Positions 11,497 through 23,653 of a DNA stretch of 64,000 bases are shown piece after piece (the stretch's first letter is position 1; each line of letters begins with the position of its first letter). Origin of the DNA: Dactylorhiza incarnata. Its lineage: Eukaryota; Streptophyta; Magnoliopsida; Asparagales; Orchidaceae. Position numbers and translations under genes: made by a program. Under the pieces are notes generated by a model. It was not told the origin of the DNA and searched no databases. It was given only the letters and a program-made list of their open reading frames with translations. Where the stretch lies: the NCBI GenBank assembly GCA_033032865.1, contig JAWHQI010000049.1:8915001-8979000 (forward strand), written 5' to 3'.

Positions 11497-13168
11497 AACA
11501 AGGATATGTACCTCCAACCGAGCTAAGGTTCTCAAAAGATCATCTTCAAGAATTTGTTATTGGAGAACCATCAAGTGGGGTATGTGCACGTTCTAGTTTA
11601 CATGAAAGTTTTTCAAATTTATGTTTTGTCTCAAATATAGAACCAAAAGATGTTGCCACCGCTTTAAATGATGAATCTTGGTTTCTAGCTATGAATGAAG
11701 AACTTAACCAATTTGAAAGAAATAAAGTTTGGATTCTTGTAGATAGACCTAGTGATCATCCTGTGGTAGGAGTCAAATGGGTTTTTAAAAATAAATTAAA
11801 TACTGACTCTAGGATCACTAGAAACAAAGCTAGGCTTGTAGCGAAAGGATACAATCAAATTAAAGGGGTAGATTTTGATGAAACTTTTGCACCCGTTGCA
11901 CGATTGGAAGCAGTTAGAATTTTTGTTGCATTTGCTAGTCATAAAAGATTTAAATTATTGCAAATGTATATTAAAACTGCATTTTTAAACAGGTTGATTA
12001 AAGAAGAAGTTTATGTTGAACCACCCCCAGGCTTTATAAATGAAAAATTTCCTAATCGCGTGTATAGATTACTAAAAGCTTTGTATGGTTTAAAACAAGC
12101 ACCACGAGTATGGTATGATAGATTGACCTTAAATTTATTACAAAATGGTTTTAAAATGGGTGGTGTTGATTGTACACTCTTCATTAAGCAAATTGATGAT
12201 GATTTAATTATTTTACAAATTTATGTTGATGATATTATTTTTGGAGCCACTAATGAAGAGTTATGTAAATATTTTGTTAAAATGATGGAAAGTGAATTTG
12301 AGATGAGCATGGTAGGAGAACTAAAATATTTCTTAGGATTTCAAATTATTCAAAAACATGATGGAATTTTTATAAACCCATCAAAATATATACATGATGT
12401 TTTGAAAAGATTTGGATTTGAAAATATTAAACAAGCTAGTACTCCTATGAGTGTCTCATTAAAATTAGGAAAAGATGAAAGTGGAATATCCATAGATCAA
12501 TCTTTATATAGAGGCATGATAGGTTCACTTTTATACTTAACCGCTTCTAGAACATATATTATTTTTCAGTTTGTTTATGTGCTAGATTTCAAGCCGATCC
12601 CAAAGAATCACATTTAAAAGCGGTAAAGAGAATTTTTAGATATTTAATTGACACATCTAAACTTGGTTTGTGGTATCCTCATAGCGATGATTTTACTCTT
12701 TTTGGCTATTCTGATTCTGATTATGCCGGTTGTTCACTAGATAGGAAAAGCACTAGTGGCACTTGTCACTTTTTAGGCCCTTCACTCATTTCATGGTCGA
12801 GTAGGAAACAGAATTCTGTTGCCCTCTCAACCACCGAGGTCGAATACATTGCACTTGGTAGTTGTTGTGCACAAGCTTTTTGGATGAAACAAACTTTAGA
12901 AGACTTTAACATTAAACAACAAACTATAGAGCTATGGTGCGATAACAAAAGTGCAATTGATTTAACTTACAACCCGGTTCATCACTCTAGGTCTAAACAT
13001 ATTGACGTTAGGCATCATTTTATAAGAGACCACATTAAAAATAATCAGATTAAAATTTCCTTTATAGGAACGGATAATCAACTAGCCGATATATTCACAA
13101 AACCATTGCCGGATTCCCAGTTTTCAATACTAAGGCTTGAATTAGGAATCCTAGATATTTCAAACTAA
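11497..13168 (+). pseudogene. A reverse transcriptase and RNase H
   Basis: The RT starts with the usual copia entry ESWFLAMNEELNQFERNKVW, continues with WVFKNKLN, RLVAKGYNQIKGVDF, ETFAPVARLEAVR, LKALYGLKQAPRVWYDRL and the catalytic YVDDIIFGAT. The RNase H has YSDSDYAGCSLDRKSTSG, SWSSRKQNSVALSTTEVEY, the DNKSA site and ends with ADIFTKPLP. A frame change occurs at a T run (12562-12566) between the two domains. It copies element RNA into DNA and removes the RNA strand. One of the best preserved pol segments in the window, but not intact. Confidence 0.92.
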
Positions 13169-13434
13169 GCATATCCAATATGACAAATCAAGTTTAATAA
13201 GATAAAGAACAATGGAAAAACATCATTTTAAATCAAAACATAGAATTTGAATGACTTAACAAAAATTCACACATCATTAATAATTCATACAAATTGTTCC
13301 AGAAAATAGTAGAAATAAACATAAGATTAAGTTCAGTAAATAGAAAATGAAATCTGGGTAAGTTCACTGTCGCCCAGGGGACCATGAGTGTTGGAAAATT
13401 CCGACATCTGTGAGAAGCAGCAACCTGCTGGAAA
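13169..13434 (+). other. Spacer between A pol and antisense gene, with one palindromic word pair
   Basis: AT-rich and noncoding. At 13368-13406 it holds a TGTCGCCCAGG-type word followed by a TTGGAAAATTCCGACA word, the same pair as in the LTR. Confidence 0.6.
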
Positions 13435-14549
13435 CTACTCAGAATCATCATATCCAGCCCCGCTACTTTCTGGACAGTCTTCTGAAGATCCACGTCTTAC
13501 AACCTTTCCACGTCGAGTCCCCCTAACCGATTGGCGTGGCGGTTCTTCATCTGGGACTTCCCATTCGGCTGCTTCTTCAGGAGTAGGCTTTAACTTCAGT
13601 CCCTTCACCAGAAATTTCATAAATTTCTGCAGTTTACTGCGATCTTTCTTCACTTCTTTCTTGTGTTCTTCAAATGAATCACGAAGATCATCTATAGCCT
13701 CTTGTAGTATTCCTCCTCTAGGATTTGTAGGCTCTCTAATCTCTATTCCAGGATGAGGTTTTGTATGAGACTTCTTATCTTTCATGGTACCCGTATAGTA
13801 TATTTCAAGAATACAATCATCTAAATATGAATCTTGACTTATCCATTCATACTTCTTATAGAGAATACGTTAAATTATAGCCCCCATTGGCAAAGTATGA
13901 ACCTTCACCCATTTTGGTTGTTTTAATCTAATAACATAATGAATCTGGGCAAGGATGAGGTCCGCTACATCAAAGGGTTCCTCTCTATAATAAAATATGT
14001 AAACAACGTCAACTGTGCTGTGATACTCCTTGTATCACCACTTTTTAGCATGACTGTGTTTCTCAATATGTCTTGGACTAAATAGGCATCAGGAGTGAGT
14101 GAAGAGACTTCCGTGATTAGGGTCCTCTTTTTACTTCCATGTAAACTCATGTTTATAAGAGTCCAATCTCTGTCCCTTCTATAGCTTTCTACTATGTCTG
14201 GCATATGATCAATCATAAGAAGACCAAATTCATCTCTAAGATCAACATGTGTTATTTCCACTTGTTGACCTTGGATTCTCGATCGCACTCCCCCATCCAA
14301 TTCAGTGTGTTTAGGGTCTTCCAAATGATTGTAAAACTCTCGGATCAAGACAAATGAGAACATATCTACTAAAATTACTGATAATATACCTGCATTAGCA
14401 AGAAGAGTGTAGATATGGTCGTGCTTAGGAGAGACAAATTAAACATATTTTGAAACTCCAATAATTGCCTTCTCAATCCCCGCATATACTTGATATGAAC
14501 TATGAGCATCTTCAGATATACTTTTACGAGCCTTAGAACTGGAAGACAT
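13435..14549 (-). pseudogene. A antisense accessory gene (Transposase_32-like)
   Basis: On the minus strand a reading path starts at ATG 14549 (MSSSSKARKSISEDAH), passes one TAA near 14442 and continues through FVLIREFYNHLEDPKHTEL, VRSRIQGQQVEITHVDLRD and a hydrophobic LTLFTYFIIER segment. A frame change near 13985 leads to HYVIRLKQPKWVKVHTLP. One more stop is passed near 13873. A charged, probably coiled-coil tail follows (DDLRDSFEEHKKEVKKDR, then PTPEEAAEWEVPDEEPP). Layout and spacing of hydrophobic and basic blocks match the R1 accessory gene, although that one is sense. Antisense ORFs between pol and the 3' LTR are known in several plant elements; this one in a Sirevirus-like copia is less usual. 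Palindromic word pairs lie on both sides (13368-13406; 14607-14645 and 15037-15075). Function unknown. Confidence 0.65.
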
Positions 14550-16154
14550 TCTGCAAACATAACAAAACTAAATTTAAGTTAATCACTGTTCTGTGCACTG
14601 GGACGATGTCGCCCAAGCGACATTGACTGTCGGAAAATTCAGACATTGATCCAGTAAGCTTTTTATATGCTTTTTCAACATAGACTTCCAGATCTACTCA
14701 AAATCAAGCTATATTTCTGTTAAAATTTTTATTTTGAACAAAACTAAACCTTCTCACTTATCATTTACTATTCATCTTCTTCAACCATCTTCAAAAAGAT
14801 CATCTACAGTTTTTGAAATTAATCAATGTAAAAATACAAATCTTAAACCCCAAAAAAAACACAAGATTCAAACATACCTTATTTCAAAAATTTAAGTCAA
14901 AAATCTAAAAATCAACCAAACATACCTTAGATCTAGGGTTGTCGCCGCACTCCGACACCTTCCTCTCGCTTTCCAGTCCAGAAAATGATGTACAATCGGG
15001 TTTGACTCGGTTTTTAGCCATTTTTATACTTCTAGCTGTCGCCCAGGCGACAGTGCGTGTCGGAAAATTCCGACAGCTCCCAAATTTGACTAATCTTCAA
15101 TTTTGGTCTCTCTAATACTCTACACTAGTTATATGTCATTATTAATGCCACAACTCATGCATTGATGCCAAACCATGTGCTTTTTATTTTATTTTTAAAA
15201 ATGGTTATTTACATGATTATATGATTTCATTTCCACTCTATCATAGTATTGACACTCATGCTGAGTGGTTTAGACTATTGGAAATTGTTTTCGCATGCCT
15301 CTAAGTATGAGAAATTGTTTATATATAATAATGAGCTATCACGTTCACTTCTTTTGATCCATACATATGTCTTTCTATTTAATATATACATGAATCATGT
15401 TTGCTTTAACATAATACAATTGCATTTCATAAAAACTACTTTCAAGCTTGATTTGTTAGCACAACCAAATATACACCATCTTTTGCGATTCAAGTGAATT
15501 CGGAGATCCTTGGTCAATTAAAAATAAAACTATATATAAATATCTATACAAACTACAAAGTTAAGATATCACAAAATATGTGATCAACAAAAAGTTTAAA
15601 TTGAGGACAAGGATACTCCACCAAGCACTACTTACCCTCCTGATAAGTCTTAATAAGCATTGTGAGGTTGAGCACCTTGGAAAGAATTGTAAAGTGGCTT
15701 GTGCAAAATAAAAAATGGTATTCTATTCTTATTGTGCTATATCTTCAAGGTCAAAGTTTTTTTTATGCTTATGTTATGTTTTTTATTCCAATGATCATGG
15801 ACATTAAATAATTTCATATGTCTGATCAAAGCAACACTTGTACACATCATTATGTTATATAAACCTTCATCTCATGAGAATTGGACCGAAAAGATTCCAA
15901 ATTTCTATACATAATTGTGTCTTTCTATGATACTTTACAATGACATTAATCATGTTTAAGTTATTTTTTTTATTCTACTACTTCATATGGCTATACCATC
16001 TCTTTATGAGTTTATTCAATACAATGGCATATTACTATTATTTCAAGACTTTCAATCATTTTCAACACAAGTGTTTCTTCCTACTCTTCTTTTCTACATC
16101 CTATCTCTTCCCTTAAGAACTACTCATTCATTTCAAATTAACTTTTGCTAATAC
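14550..16154 (+). other. A 3' noncoding region
   Basis: No credible gene. It contains two palindromic word pairs (14607-14645 and 15037-15075), which read from the minus strand would lie upstream of the antisense gene. From about 15280 it aligns with G+ from about 54735 (shared GCATGCCTCTAAGTATGAG, and later ACTCCACCAAG...ACTACTT and GGAAAGAAT.GTAAAGTG). This is a noncoding block conserved between two copia families. Confidence 0.6.
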
Positions 16155-16425
16155 CAAAAGGGGGAGAATTATAAGTATATTCAAGAAATCAAAGAACAAT
16201 AAGAACAATTCCACCTAAATCTTCCACCTAAACAATACATCATTTCAATTTACTATAACATTTAGGGGGAGCATTCATTTAGGGGGAGCATTCATCTAGG
16301 GGGAGCTTACATTTAAGAGGAATATATCATGTTATTTTTTGTGCACACACCATATGTTAAAAACAACAACTTAAATAGACATGATTTCTTTTTATACGGA
16401 TTTGTTATTATCAAAAGGGGGAGAT
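16155..16425 (+). promoter_or_regulatory. Polypurine tract cluster of A
   Basis: Near-copies of the tract, TTAGGGGGAGCATTCATTT-like, occur about three times at 16260-16312 plus CAAAAGGGGGAGAAT at 16158-16172. The active-position copy AAAAGGGGGAGAT abuts the 3' LTR at 16413-16425. Multiple polypurine tracts are reported for Sireviruses. Confidence 0.8.
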
Positions 16426-17609
16426 TGTTGGAGCATGCGTTTCGCACTCTTCTGGTTTGATAATAACAAAATCCCATTTGTATTTGAATCTATTTTTATT
16501 GATGGTGTGCAGGTAACAGGTATGGGATGTTCACAATTCTGATTGGACCTCAATTTAACTGTATGGAAAATTTCGATGTCGGAATTTTCTGACATCTACT
16601 GTCGCCCAGGCGACACGACAGAAGTTACAGCAGCAGCCCGCATGACAGCACGACGAGCAGTATTTTGGTGCTGTCGGAATTCCGACAGCGATGTCGCCCA
16701 GGCGACAGGACAAAAGTTACAGCAGCAGCCCGCACGACAGCACAACGAGCAGCAGTTTGGCGCTGTCGGAATTCCGACAGCGATGTCGCCCAGGCGACAG
16801 TGAAAAACTATAAATTAGTTCGTTTTGTTCGTGAATTCCATGCTTTGAAAATTCCAAGTCCTTTCCTGAGTGCATACGAACCATAGAGCTCCACAACCTC
16901 ATCAACTCCCATTTTTGCTTAGAAGATTTGAATTTGAAGATGAGATCGGACGCACTTCTACATCAACGATCATCTCGAGGCTTCAACCTTCCTTTCGGAG
17001 ATCTGAATTTCTAGGGAGTACTTCATTTGATTTTGTATTTTCATTTATATACATTTCACTTTGTATTGGTAGGGAAATCGTCTCCTTGTGCGTGACGTCT
17101 AAGTCCTTGCGCGGCTTAGGGGAAAATCGCTTCCTTGTGCGGAGCGTCCAAGTCCTTGCGTGGCTTGGTAGGAAATCGTGGCCTTGTGTGCTACATCTAG
17201 ATCTTGGGAAGATCTAGAGGATAGGCTTGGGCTTGGTCTAGGGAGAGACAAGTGATAGCCTTCCTATCCTTGGGAGAAGGATTGGTAAACTCAAATTGTT
17301 AAAAGTTTATTATCATATTTGTGCCTTGATCTTAAGCATTGTTAAGATCATTTTTATTGTATGTGAATTTCATGATTAAAAAATTATGACTTTTTCTTTA
17401 ATCGCAAATTTTGTTGCTTAATCTTTAACATAGAAATTTGTGTTTGAATTAATTTAAAAATTACATTGGTTTGAAATTTTTTATAAGTAATTTGTAGAAA
17501 AGTAAAATTTGTTTAAAAATTCTTAAGTAAAAAATCATAATTTAAAAAGGCCCTTATTCACCCCCCCCCCCCCCCCCCCCCCCCTCTAAGGGCGCCACAA
17601 GATCCAACA
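16426..17609 (+). repeat. A 3' LTR
   Basis: Matches 7050-8224 throughout, with a longer C run (17560-17584). Followed by the TTTAT duplication at 17610-17614. Palindromic array 16577-16800, TATA box 16809-16815. Confidence 0.93.
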
Positions 17610-17735
17610 TTTATATACAGCTTTATTCTGGCCATCCATAGTGCAAACTTATTTAAGTTACACACTGGTGGTCTTGTTGAAGCATAATCATTAGAATTCA
17701 TTTTTCTTTATAAAATAGTTTTAGTTAATTTAAAA
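17610..17735 (-). pseudogene. R1 gag N-terminus, separated by A
   Basis: On the minus strand it encodes YASTRPPVCNLNKFALW and ends where element A begins. B's intact gag starts with YASTRPPMCNLEKFALW, and the sequence resumes at 7049 with the next residues, so A landed about 30 codons into R1 gag. Confidence 0.85.
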
Positions 17736-17792
17736 TAAAGAAAAGAGAGTGAGGAGATCTTTTGATCAAGGTGTTAACCTTTTAATGAGCAA

Positions 17793-17808
17793 CCTCTCTC
17801 TGATACCA
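17793..17808 (-). promoter_or_regulatory. R1 primer-binding site, initiator-Met tRNA
   Basis: Minus strand TGGTATCAGAGAGAGG, a slightly mutated TGGTATCAGAGCCAGG, next to the LTR that starts at 17811 on the plus strand. Confidence 0.8.
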
Positions 17809-17810
17809 AT

Positions 17811-17863
17811 TGAAAGTGCACAGTGTGCCTCTGAGTATTCTCTAAAGGGGGGGGGGGTGAATA
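17811..17863 (-). repeat. R1 5' LTR stub
   Basis: The terminal 53 bp of the LTR, including a poly-C hairpin (stem TATTC/GAATA at 17836-17863), are cut off where the E LTR starts with TGTAACACC at 17864. It matches the start of B's LTRs (TGAAAGTGCACAGT). Confidence 0.8.
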
Positions 17864-19262
17864 TGTAACACCTCCCCTGCAATGACTATATAAGATAGGT
17901 CCGGCCGGGACCCAACAATATTTAATCGCCACATCTTTAGTATTAAAAAGTGATATAGAAACTACCCAACTCAAAACACAGAACAAACACAACGGAAACA
18001 TTAAAAGACACATAAGTTATCCACATCTACATAAGAGTACCACAACCTTAAAGCCTTATAAAACCCATGCTCAAGTCATCAACCACAGTACACAAACTAT
18101 CCAAAAGGCAATATCATTCCTATGATACCTCGGCATGTAAGCTGGAAAAAAATAAAGACAGCAAGATCAGGCATGAAAACCCGAGGAGGTACACATCATG
18201 AGGCTTAGGCCTTTTTGGCCGGTGAGCTGGGTTCAACCTGTGATCCTTGCCCTGCATCCATTACACAAAGAGCGGTATAACGAGGGTCAGCTTTGGCTGA
18301 CCAACAACGGTGTAACAACACACCTCCTCCCGGCCGTCCTAGCGGACCCTGAGGAACTACATTGCCCTACAAGTCAGCACTCCGTATGCAAATATAATAA
18401 ACAATATCAACATAAAACAATAGGTATGAGTGTCACAAGCATCATCCACGTTTCTATGTTGAGCAATTAAAGTAAGGGGCCTAATAATGCGGCATGTATG
18501 CAAACCTGGGTTTCACCCAAGGAACCCTATGGCATGTATGCTTCTAACACAACAACATACATCATCATTTCACAACATTCAAAGGGTACTCATCATTTCC
18601 CCAGGGCGTGCAAGCCCAAGGCCAAGAACTCCACTGTGACCTCACCCCTTACATGTCTCACAATGCCAACGGGCGCATTAACATACTTGTTCTCGCCACC
18701 ATCACCAAACCCAACAACCAATGCTAAGAACTCTCGCTGAGACCCCACCCGCACATGGCCCACAATGCCATCGGGCTTGTCCATCAGCACAGACGTTCTC
18801 ATAGTTATCACGAAAGGGGACTTGTCTTGTCGGGACACTCTCCACACATGAATCCAAGCATTCACGGGCTAGCCAGCCGACCACAAAGACAAAGCCACGC
18901 CTTCACATACAATCGACATCACAAGCCATTCACCACGCATAATAAATCCCTTTTTTGAACCAACGTTCGTTCTCACATGAAACATAAAGGGCATCACAAC
19001 GATGTTTTTGCCGCCATCGGATTCTAGCACAAATCCCTAGAATGCACGTTAAGCAATATCATCAAATTGGACAACCGGTCGCGATTTCGGCTTCATCCAC
19101 AATGCCTAATCCGCTAATGGAACGGATCTCTAATGAAAAAACATGTCGGGGACGGACTCAACCAACTCGATGGTTCTTCTTGAACCAAGGCGACCTGAAC
19201 CCCTGTCATTTGAGAGATATGGAGTCATAAATTTCAGAAAAGACAAAGGCAAAGAAAGAGAT

Positions 19263-20959
19263 TGATGCGCAAAACTATATCCGCAAACGATAACGGCAAG
19301 TGTACAGTATCAAATGTAGTATAGGTTATAAAAACCAAGGTCGTATTAGACTCGGGGCGGTTGAGTACTCTTACTTCAGAAAAATCTCTATTATTTTATC
19401 GAATAAAACTTGTGGTTGGTTGGTTGCAAGAAAGGGAAATAACTTATTTAAATTGATGAGTTAAAGGTTAGTACTCAACCTTGAATCACCTTGGGAAAAT
19501 AAAATATACAAAGAATAACTTCTAAATCTCTTAAGAAAATACTTGACCGTGGAGGTTCCCGAATTATGAACACACATCTCTCGAGGATACGCTCAACTGA
19601 GTTTAGTTGATCAAACGAACTTTCGTTCTAGAATCAAAATCTAAAACTCGCCTTATCGTAGTGAACCCCTCTATTGGATTTGACTCCAATCCAGGAAAAT
19701 TATGTCCTCCTCGCTTGAGGAGTGCATTCAACTCTCTTTATTCTTGAAATGATCGATTCGAAATCAAAACCTCTCGGTTATTAGATTGCGAAAACAAAGA
19801 TGAGAATTATATATCGATAATATAATCTCAATCCAATAAAAGTTCAAGAATAAATTTAAAGTGTTCTAAGGAAGAGAAAGAGAAACTAGAATTTAAATAA
19901 AGAATTATATTTCCCTTGGATCATCTCGGTCGAGTACTAATAGAATTTAGCTACTCATAGAGATGGAGGAAATGATGAAATGAAAGAAGTGCATAATGAA
20001 AATAAGAGGAAAAGTAAGAGAAAAAGAACTATTTTATTACTTAGCAAAAGAAATTACAACTAGAAAATTTAGAGTTACAAGCTTTGGAAATAAAAGTGCA
20101 AGAAGAAAAGGACATACAAGATTAAAACTAGTGCAAGAAAATAGGCTAGAACTCCAAAACTTTGTCCCTGATCTTCTGGAGAAGCACCCTTTTTATAGCT
20201 GAAAAATTTGGTGTTACACGCCCTTGGTCACGCCCGTGACCAAGGGGCGTGTAAGGGGCGTGATTTGCTGGGTGCGGAGAAGGCGCCGTCTGGCTTCAAT
20301 GCAGGCATTACGGACGTGTCACGCCCTGGGTCACGCCCGTGACCTAGGGCGTGTAATCTCAAAAGAGTGCTGTTGGCGGGATGCTTCGGCGAGAAGGCGC
20401 GCTGGACGAGTCACGCCCGTGACAGGATGTCACGCCCTCGGTCACGCCCGTGACCTGGGGCGTGTAACTTTAATTGACGTGGCAGGCATGCTGGCAGCTG
20501 GTGGTGGGGTCCCGGCCGTGACTTGGATGTCACGCCCCCATGGTCACGCCCGTGACCTGGGGTATGTAAAGCTTGATCTCAGCGGTTCTGATTCATCTCA
20601 GTAGTTCTGCTTCGTCTCAGCGGGTCGCGGCCATGACATTGTGTTACGCCCTTGGTCACGCCCATGACCAGGGGCGTGTACTTGGCGAATTCTTCATGGA
20701 ACGACCCTAGGGTGGCAGAAATAGGTCTGGAACACTGCACAGGTTACACGCCCATAGGTCACGCCCGTGACCTGGGGCGTGTAAGAGTACTTTTTGCTCA
20801 AAATAGCCCAGAAAATCTGAAAACACAAAATAGACTCAAGTTAGCTTATGAAATAATAAATGGAAGGATTTATATGATATAATTCATATAAATAACATAA
20901 TTGCATATTAAAGATATAATAAACCTATACTGAAAGATGAGTAAATAAATTACTCATGA
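19263..20959 (-). repeat. C 3' LTR
   Basis: Matches 28321-30003. In element sense the TATA box is at 20199-20189 (AGCTATAAAAAGGG), and the hairpin array lies upstream of it. On the inner side, 20960-20975 reads AGTATGGGGGTGTT on the minus strand, the polypurine tract. Confidence 0.92.
20216..20785 (-). repeat. Hairpin array in the C 3' LTR
   Basis: About six inverted repeats share outer arms CACGCCC/GGGCGTG and inner arms GGTCACG/CGTGACC around a two-base centre. The middle of the stem varies: TTGG opposite CCAA, TGGG opposite CCTA, CCATGG opposite CCTGG. Intervals are 60-130 bp. The 5' LTR copy is at 29272-29826. Confidence 0.85.
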
Positions 20960-22942
20960 AACACCCCCATACTTGCTCGTTGCTCGTCCCGAGCAAACCA
21001 TTCTTCATAAGGGTAAGGAAAATTAATGCAAGACAGAATTATGAAAACTAGAGAGTAAAATGCGAAGTATTATGCTGGCATGCGTAGACATTTTAGTAAA
21101 AAGATGTTCTTGGCATAAATACTAATTTATGAAATACTTCAAAAATGCGTTATAATTATTTATCATTACTTTAAAAATGAGTCGACGGTCAATCAAAAAG
21201 TTATGTTAAGGGAGAAAATAGCGTGATTGCTGAGATTTAAATTACTAGACGTAGACGCTCGGGGTGGCCTCCAAAGAAATCCATCAATGTCGACGGCCAT
21301 AGGCTTGTCCGTTTGCACTTTCTCCACTAAACTTCGAACTAAATCAACTCTATGGATCTTTAGGACTTAAATAGGTTATATTTTAAGGTTTGGGTTTAAG
21401 AGTGAGGTAAAAAATGATAAACATGAAGGCGCATTCCACTTAAACAAAAACATTTTGAGCTAAAACAATGACTACCACAAAATAAAGAAGCTTTACCCCT
21501 GTACTCATATTTTTCTATGGGAAACACTCTCATTCTTTATATATATATATATATATATTTATTTTACACGAATCTTCATAATTGGGATCATTCCAGGTAT
21601 GCATGTGCATACCTAGGCCGCATATCATTATGAGATTATTGCATTTTGATATAACCTTCATTTCTTTTGAATTGATACCCATAATTTTTTTCTTCATTCA
21701 ATCATACCCAAATAATTTTTTTCAAAAATTTAGCTCAAAGTTTCAAGTGTTCATTTGGGTTTTGGGCCTTTTAGCTTTGGTGCCGAAATGATGAGGGTGG
21801 TTCAAATAAAGGTGTAAGACTAAAATTTGTGTGAACAATGGTAGTAAATCTAGGTTGGGTGCAAAGGCTCAAACTATCCAAAGAAAGGCCTAAATCATTT
21901 CCGTAAATTTAATTTGTCTAAAGTTCACATGTTTCAAAAATAGCTTGGGGCAAGTTCTAGACATCGAGAAAGGACACCCTTTTGTTCAATTCGAGTAATA
22001 GCTTTCTAACAATCTTCTACACACTCACCTAAACTACTTTTAGATAAGACTGGATTCAAATTAAAAGTAAAATAAATTATTACTACGCAAATTAATAAAA
22101 CATAATTTTAGATCTATGCCAAGAATTTAATTTTACACCAACACTACTCAAGGACATGCATAAGACTAGGAGCACTACATGAGTCAACAATTTTACTCAA
22201 AAGTTTCAAAAGCTATTCTAGCACAAAATTATTTTTAGTCCATATGAAAAATAGTCTACTTAGAAGTTACAATTTAGCAAGTGGGCGTTTTTGATGAATA
22301 AAAATAACATTTCCTAATAGATTTTCTTTTGTTCTTGGACTTCCCAAGGTCAACCCGGTGAAGGGCTCGCAAGGTACTAGAGGCTATGATGGGAATTCAA
22401 GCCCAAAGCATCCTATCCAAGAAATTTAATTTCAAATTTTTTTTAATTTTTTAAATTTTTTTTTCAAGTACAACTACAAAGAAAGCTATGCTACACCCCC
22501 ATACTTAAAATTAAACATTTTCCCCAATGTTTAAAACTAAGTATGAAAGATAAAACTAAAAAAAATGACAATAAAGAAAAATCAAGATAAATTACTAAAG
22601 TGTAAAGAGGGCTTCCCTGGATGGTAGTCGGGGTTGCCGGTCAAACACCTGAAGAGTTAAATTTGAAAAAAAAACAAGAAAAGAAAGAGAAAAATGAAGA
22701 GGTTAACATTGGGTTGCCTCCCAAGAGCGCTTTGTTTACTGTCACGTAGCTTGACTAAGTGGCATTTTCTTAAATATTCGTTAAGTGCATTGTTTTGATA
22801 TTTCCGGTCGCTGGGTCGCTGGGGTGGTACAATTTCAAACGTTGTCCGTTAACCTTAAAAGATCCTTTTTCCGGGTGCTCTATAAGCACGGTCCCGTATG
22901 GCCAAACTTCTTTTACTCTGAAGGGACCGGACCATCGAGTTT
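20960..22942 (-). other. C 3' noncoding region
   Basis: Nearly 2 kb without a credible gene. Near 22706-22735 it carries, on the minus strand, the Athila-typical block AAAGCGCTCTTGGGAGGCAA. An AT microsatellite is at 21538-21559. Intact Athila elements often have an envelope-like ORF here; none is recognisable. Confidence 0.7.
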
Positions 22943-23584
22943 TTAATTTCCCCGAAAAAAGCCTAAGTAAGAATTAAAAAGTAGGACAAAATCTCCCGGT
23001 GAATAAGTTTTTGGATGTTTAATTTTTTTATCATAATAGAATTTAGTTCGCTCCTTATAAAATTTATTATTTTCATAGGCGTTCGCGCGCCATTCGTCTA
23101 GTTCATTAATTTGTAGTTTTCTTTGTTCGGAGGCTAAATCTAAATTCAAATTTAAAAATTTTAGCGCCCAAAAAGCGCGATGTTCTAATTCTACCGGCAA
23201 ATGACAAGCTTTACCATAGACTAACCGGTACGACGTACATCCAATGGCGGTTTTGTACGCTGTCTGATAGGCCCAGAGTGCGTCGTCTAATTTTAAAGCC
23301 CAATCTTTTCTATTAACGGACACGGTTTTTTCTAAAATTCTTTTAATTTCACGATTCACTACCTCCACTTGGTCATTTGCTTGTGGGTGGTAGGCGGTAG
23401 ATAGCTTGTGTGTAACTCCATATTTTGCTAAAATTTTAGCAAGTTGGTTGTTACAGAAATGTGTGCCCCGATCACTAATTAGTGTTCGGGGTGTGCCAAA
23501 TCGTGAAAATAATTTTTTTAAAAATTGTACGACGACTCTCGCGTCGTTGGTGGGAAAAGCTTGTGCTTCCGCCCACCTAGACAC
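22943..23584 (-). pseudogene. C integrase core
   Basis: Encodes [20 protein letters not shown], then [20 protein letters not shown] and [20 protein letters not shown], the core of a gypsy integrase with the second D and the E of the triad. The first catalytic region is just upstream across a stop near 23585-23650. Spacing and the following [20 protein letters not shown] are Athila-like. It ends in [13 protein letters not shown], a premature or diverged C-terminus. Confidence 0.9.
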
Positions 23585-23653
23585 GTAATCGACCGCAACA
23601 AGAATATATTTATTATTTCAGGAAGAGGGTAAAGGACCTACGAAATCAATTCC

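Larger units (their letters stand above)
7050..17609 (+). mobile_element. A: Sirevirus-like Ty1/copia element with pol and an antisense accessory gene
   Basis: The element is 10560 bp and is flanked by a perfect TTTAT duplication (7045-7049 and 17610-17614). LTRs are 1175 and 1184 bp with TGTTG...CAACA ends. Order: LTR, initiator-Met primer site, gag, protease, integrase, reverse transcriptase, RNase H, antisense accessory gene, long noncoding region with several polypurine-tract copies, LTR. The domain order protease-integrase-RT-RNase H is copia. Repeated polypurine tracts are a published Sirevirus hallmark. By eye the LTRs differ at several dozen sites (about 4%), so A is clearly older than B. 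Coding regions carry stops and homopolymer frameshifts. Confidence 0.93.
1..17863 (-). mobile_element. R1: old nonautonomous Sirevirus-like copia element, split by S1 and A
   Basis: Read on the minus strand the order is: 5' LTR stub (17811-17863), initiator-Met primer site (17793-17808), gag (17735 down to 17610, then 7049 down to about 5240), a block of GTCGA words, an accessory gene (about 4505 to 1177), polypurine tract, and 3' LTR (971 down to beyond the window start). No protease, integrase or reverse transcriptase can be found between gag and the accessory gene. The same family is present as the intact element B at 38814-44923, which anchors all these assignments. R1 is the oldest layer on this side, because A, S1 and E are inserted in it. 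Confidence 0.85.

Noticed and set aside
18198..19230. Short open frames in the E LTR
   Set aside because: No homology, no consistent frame, inside an LTR.
20960..22942. Possible envelope-like gene in Athila element C
   Set aside because: Expected position for Athila, but no frame longer than about 70 codons and no signal or membrane pattern.
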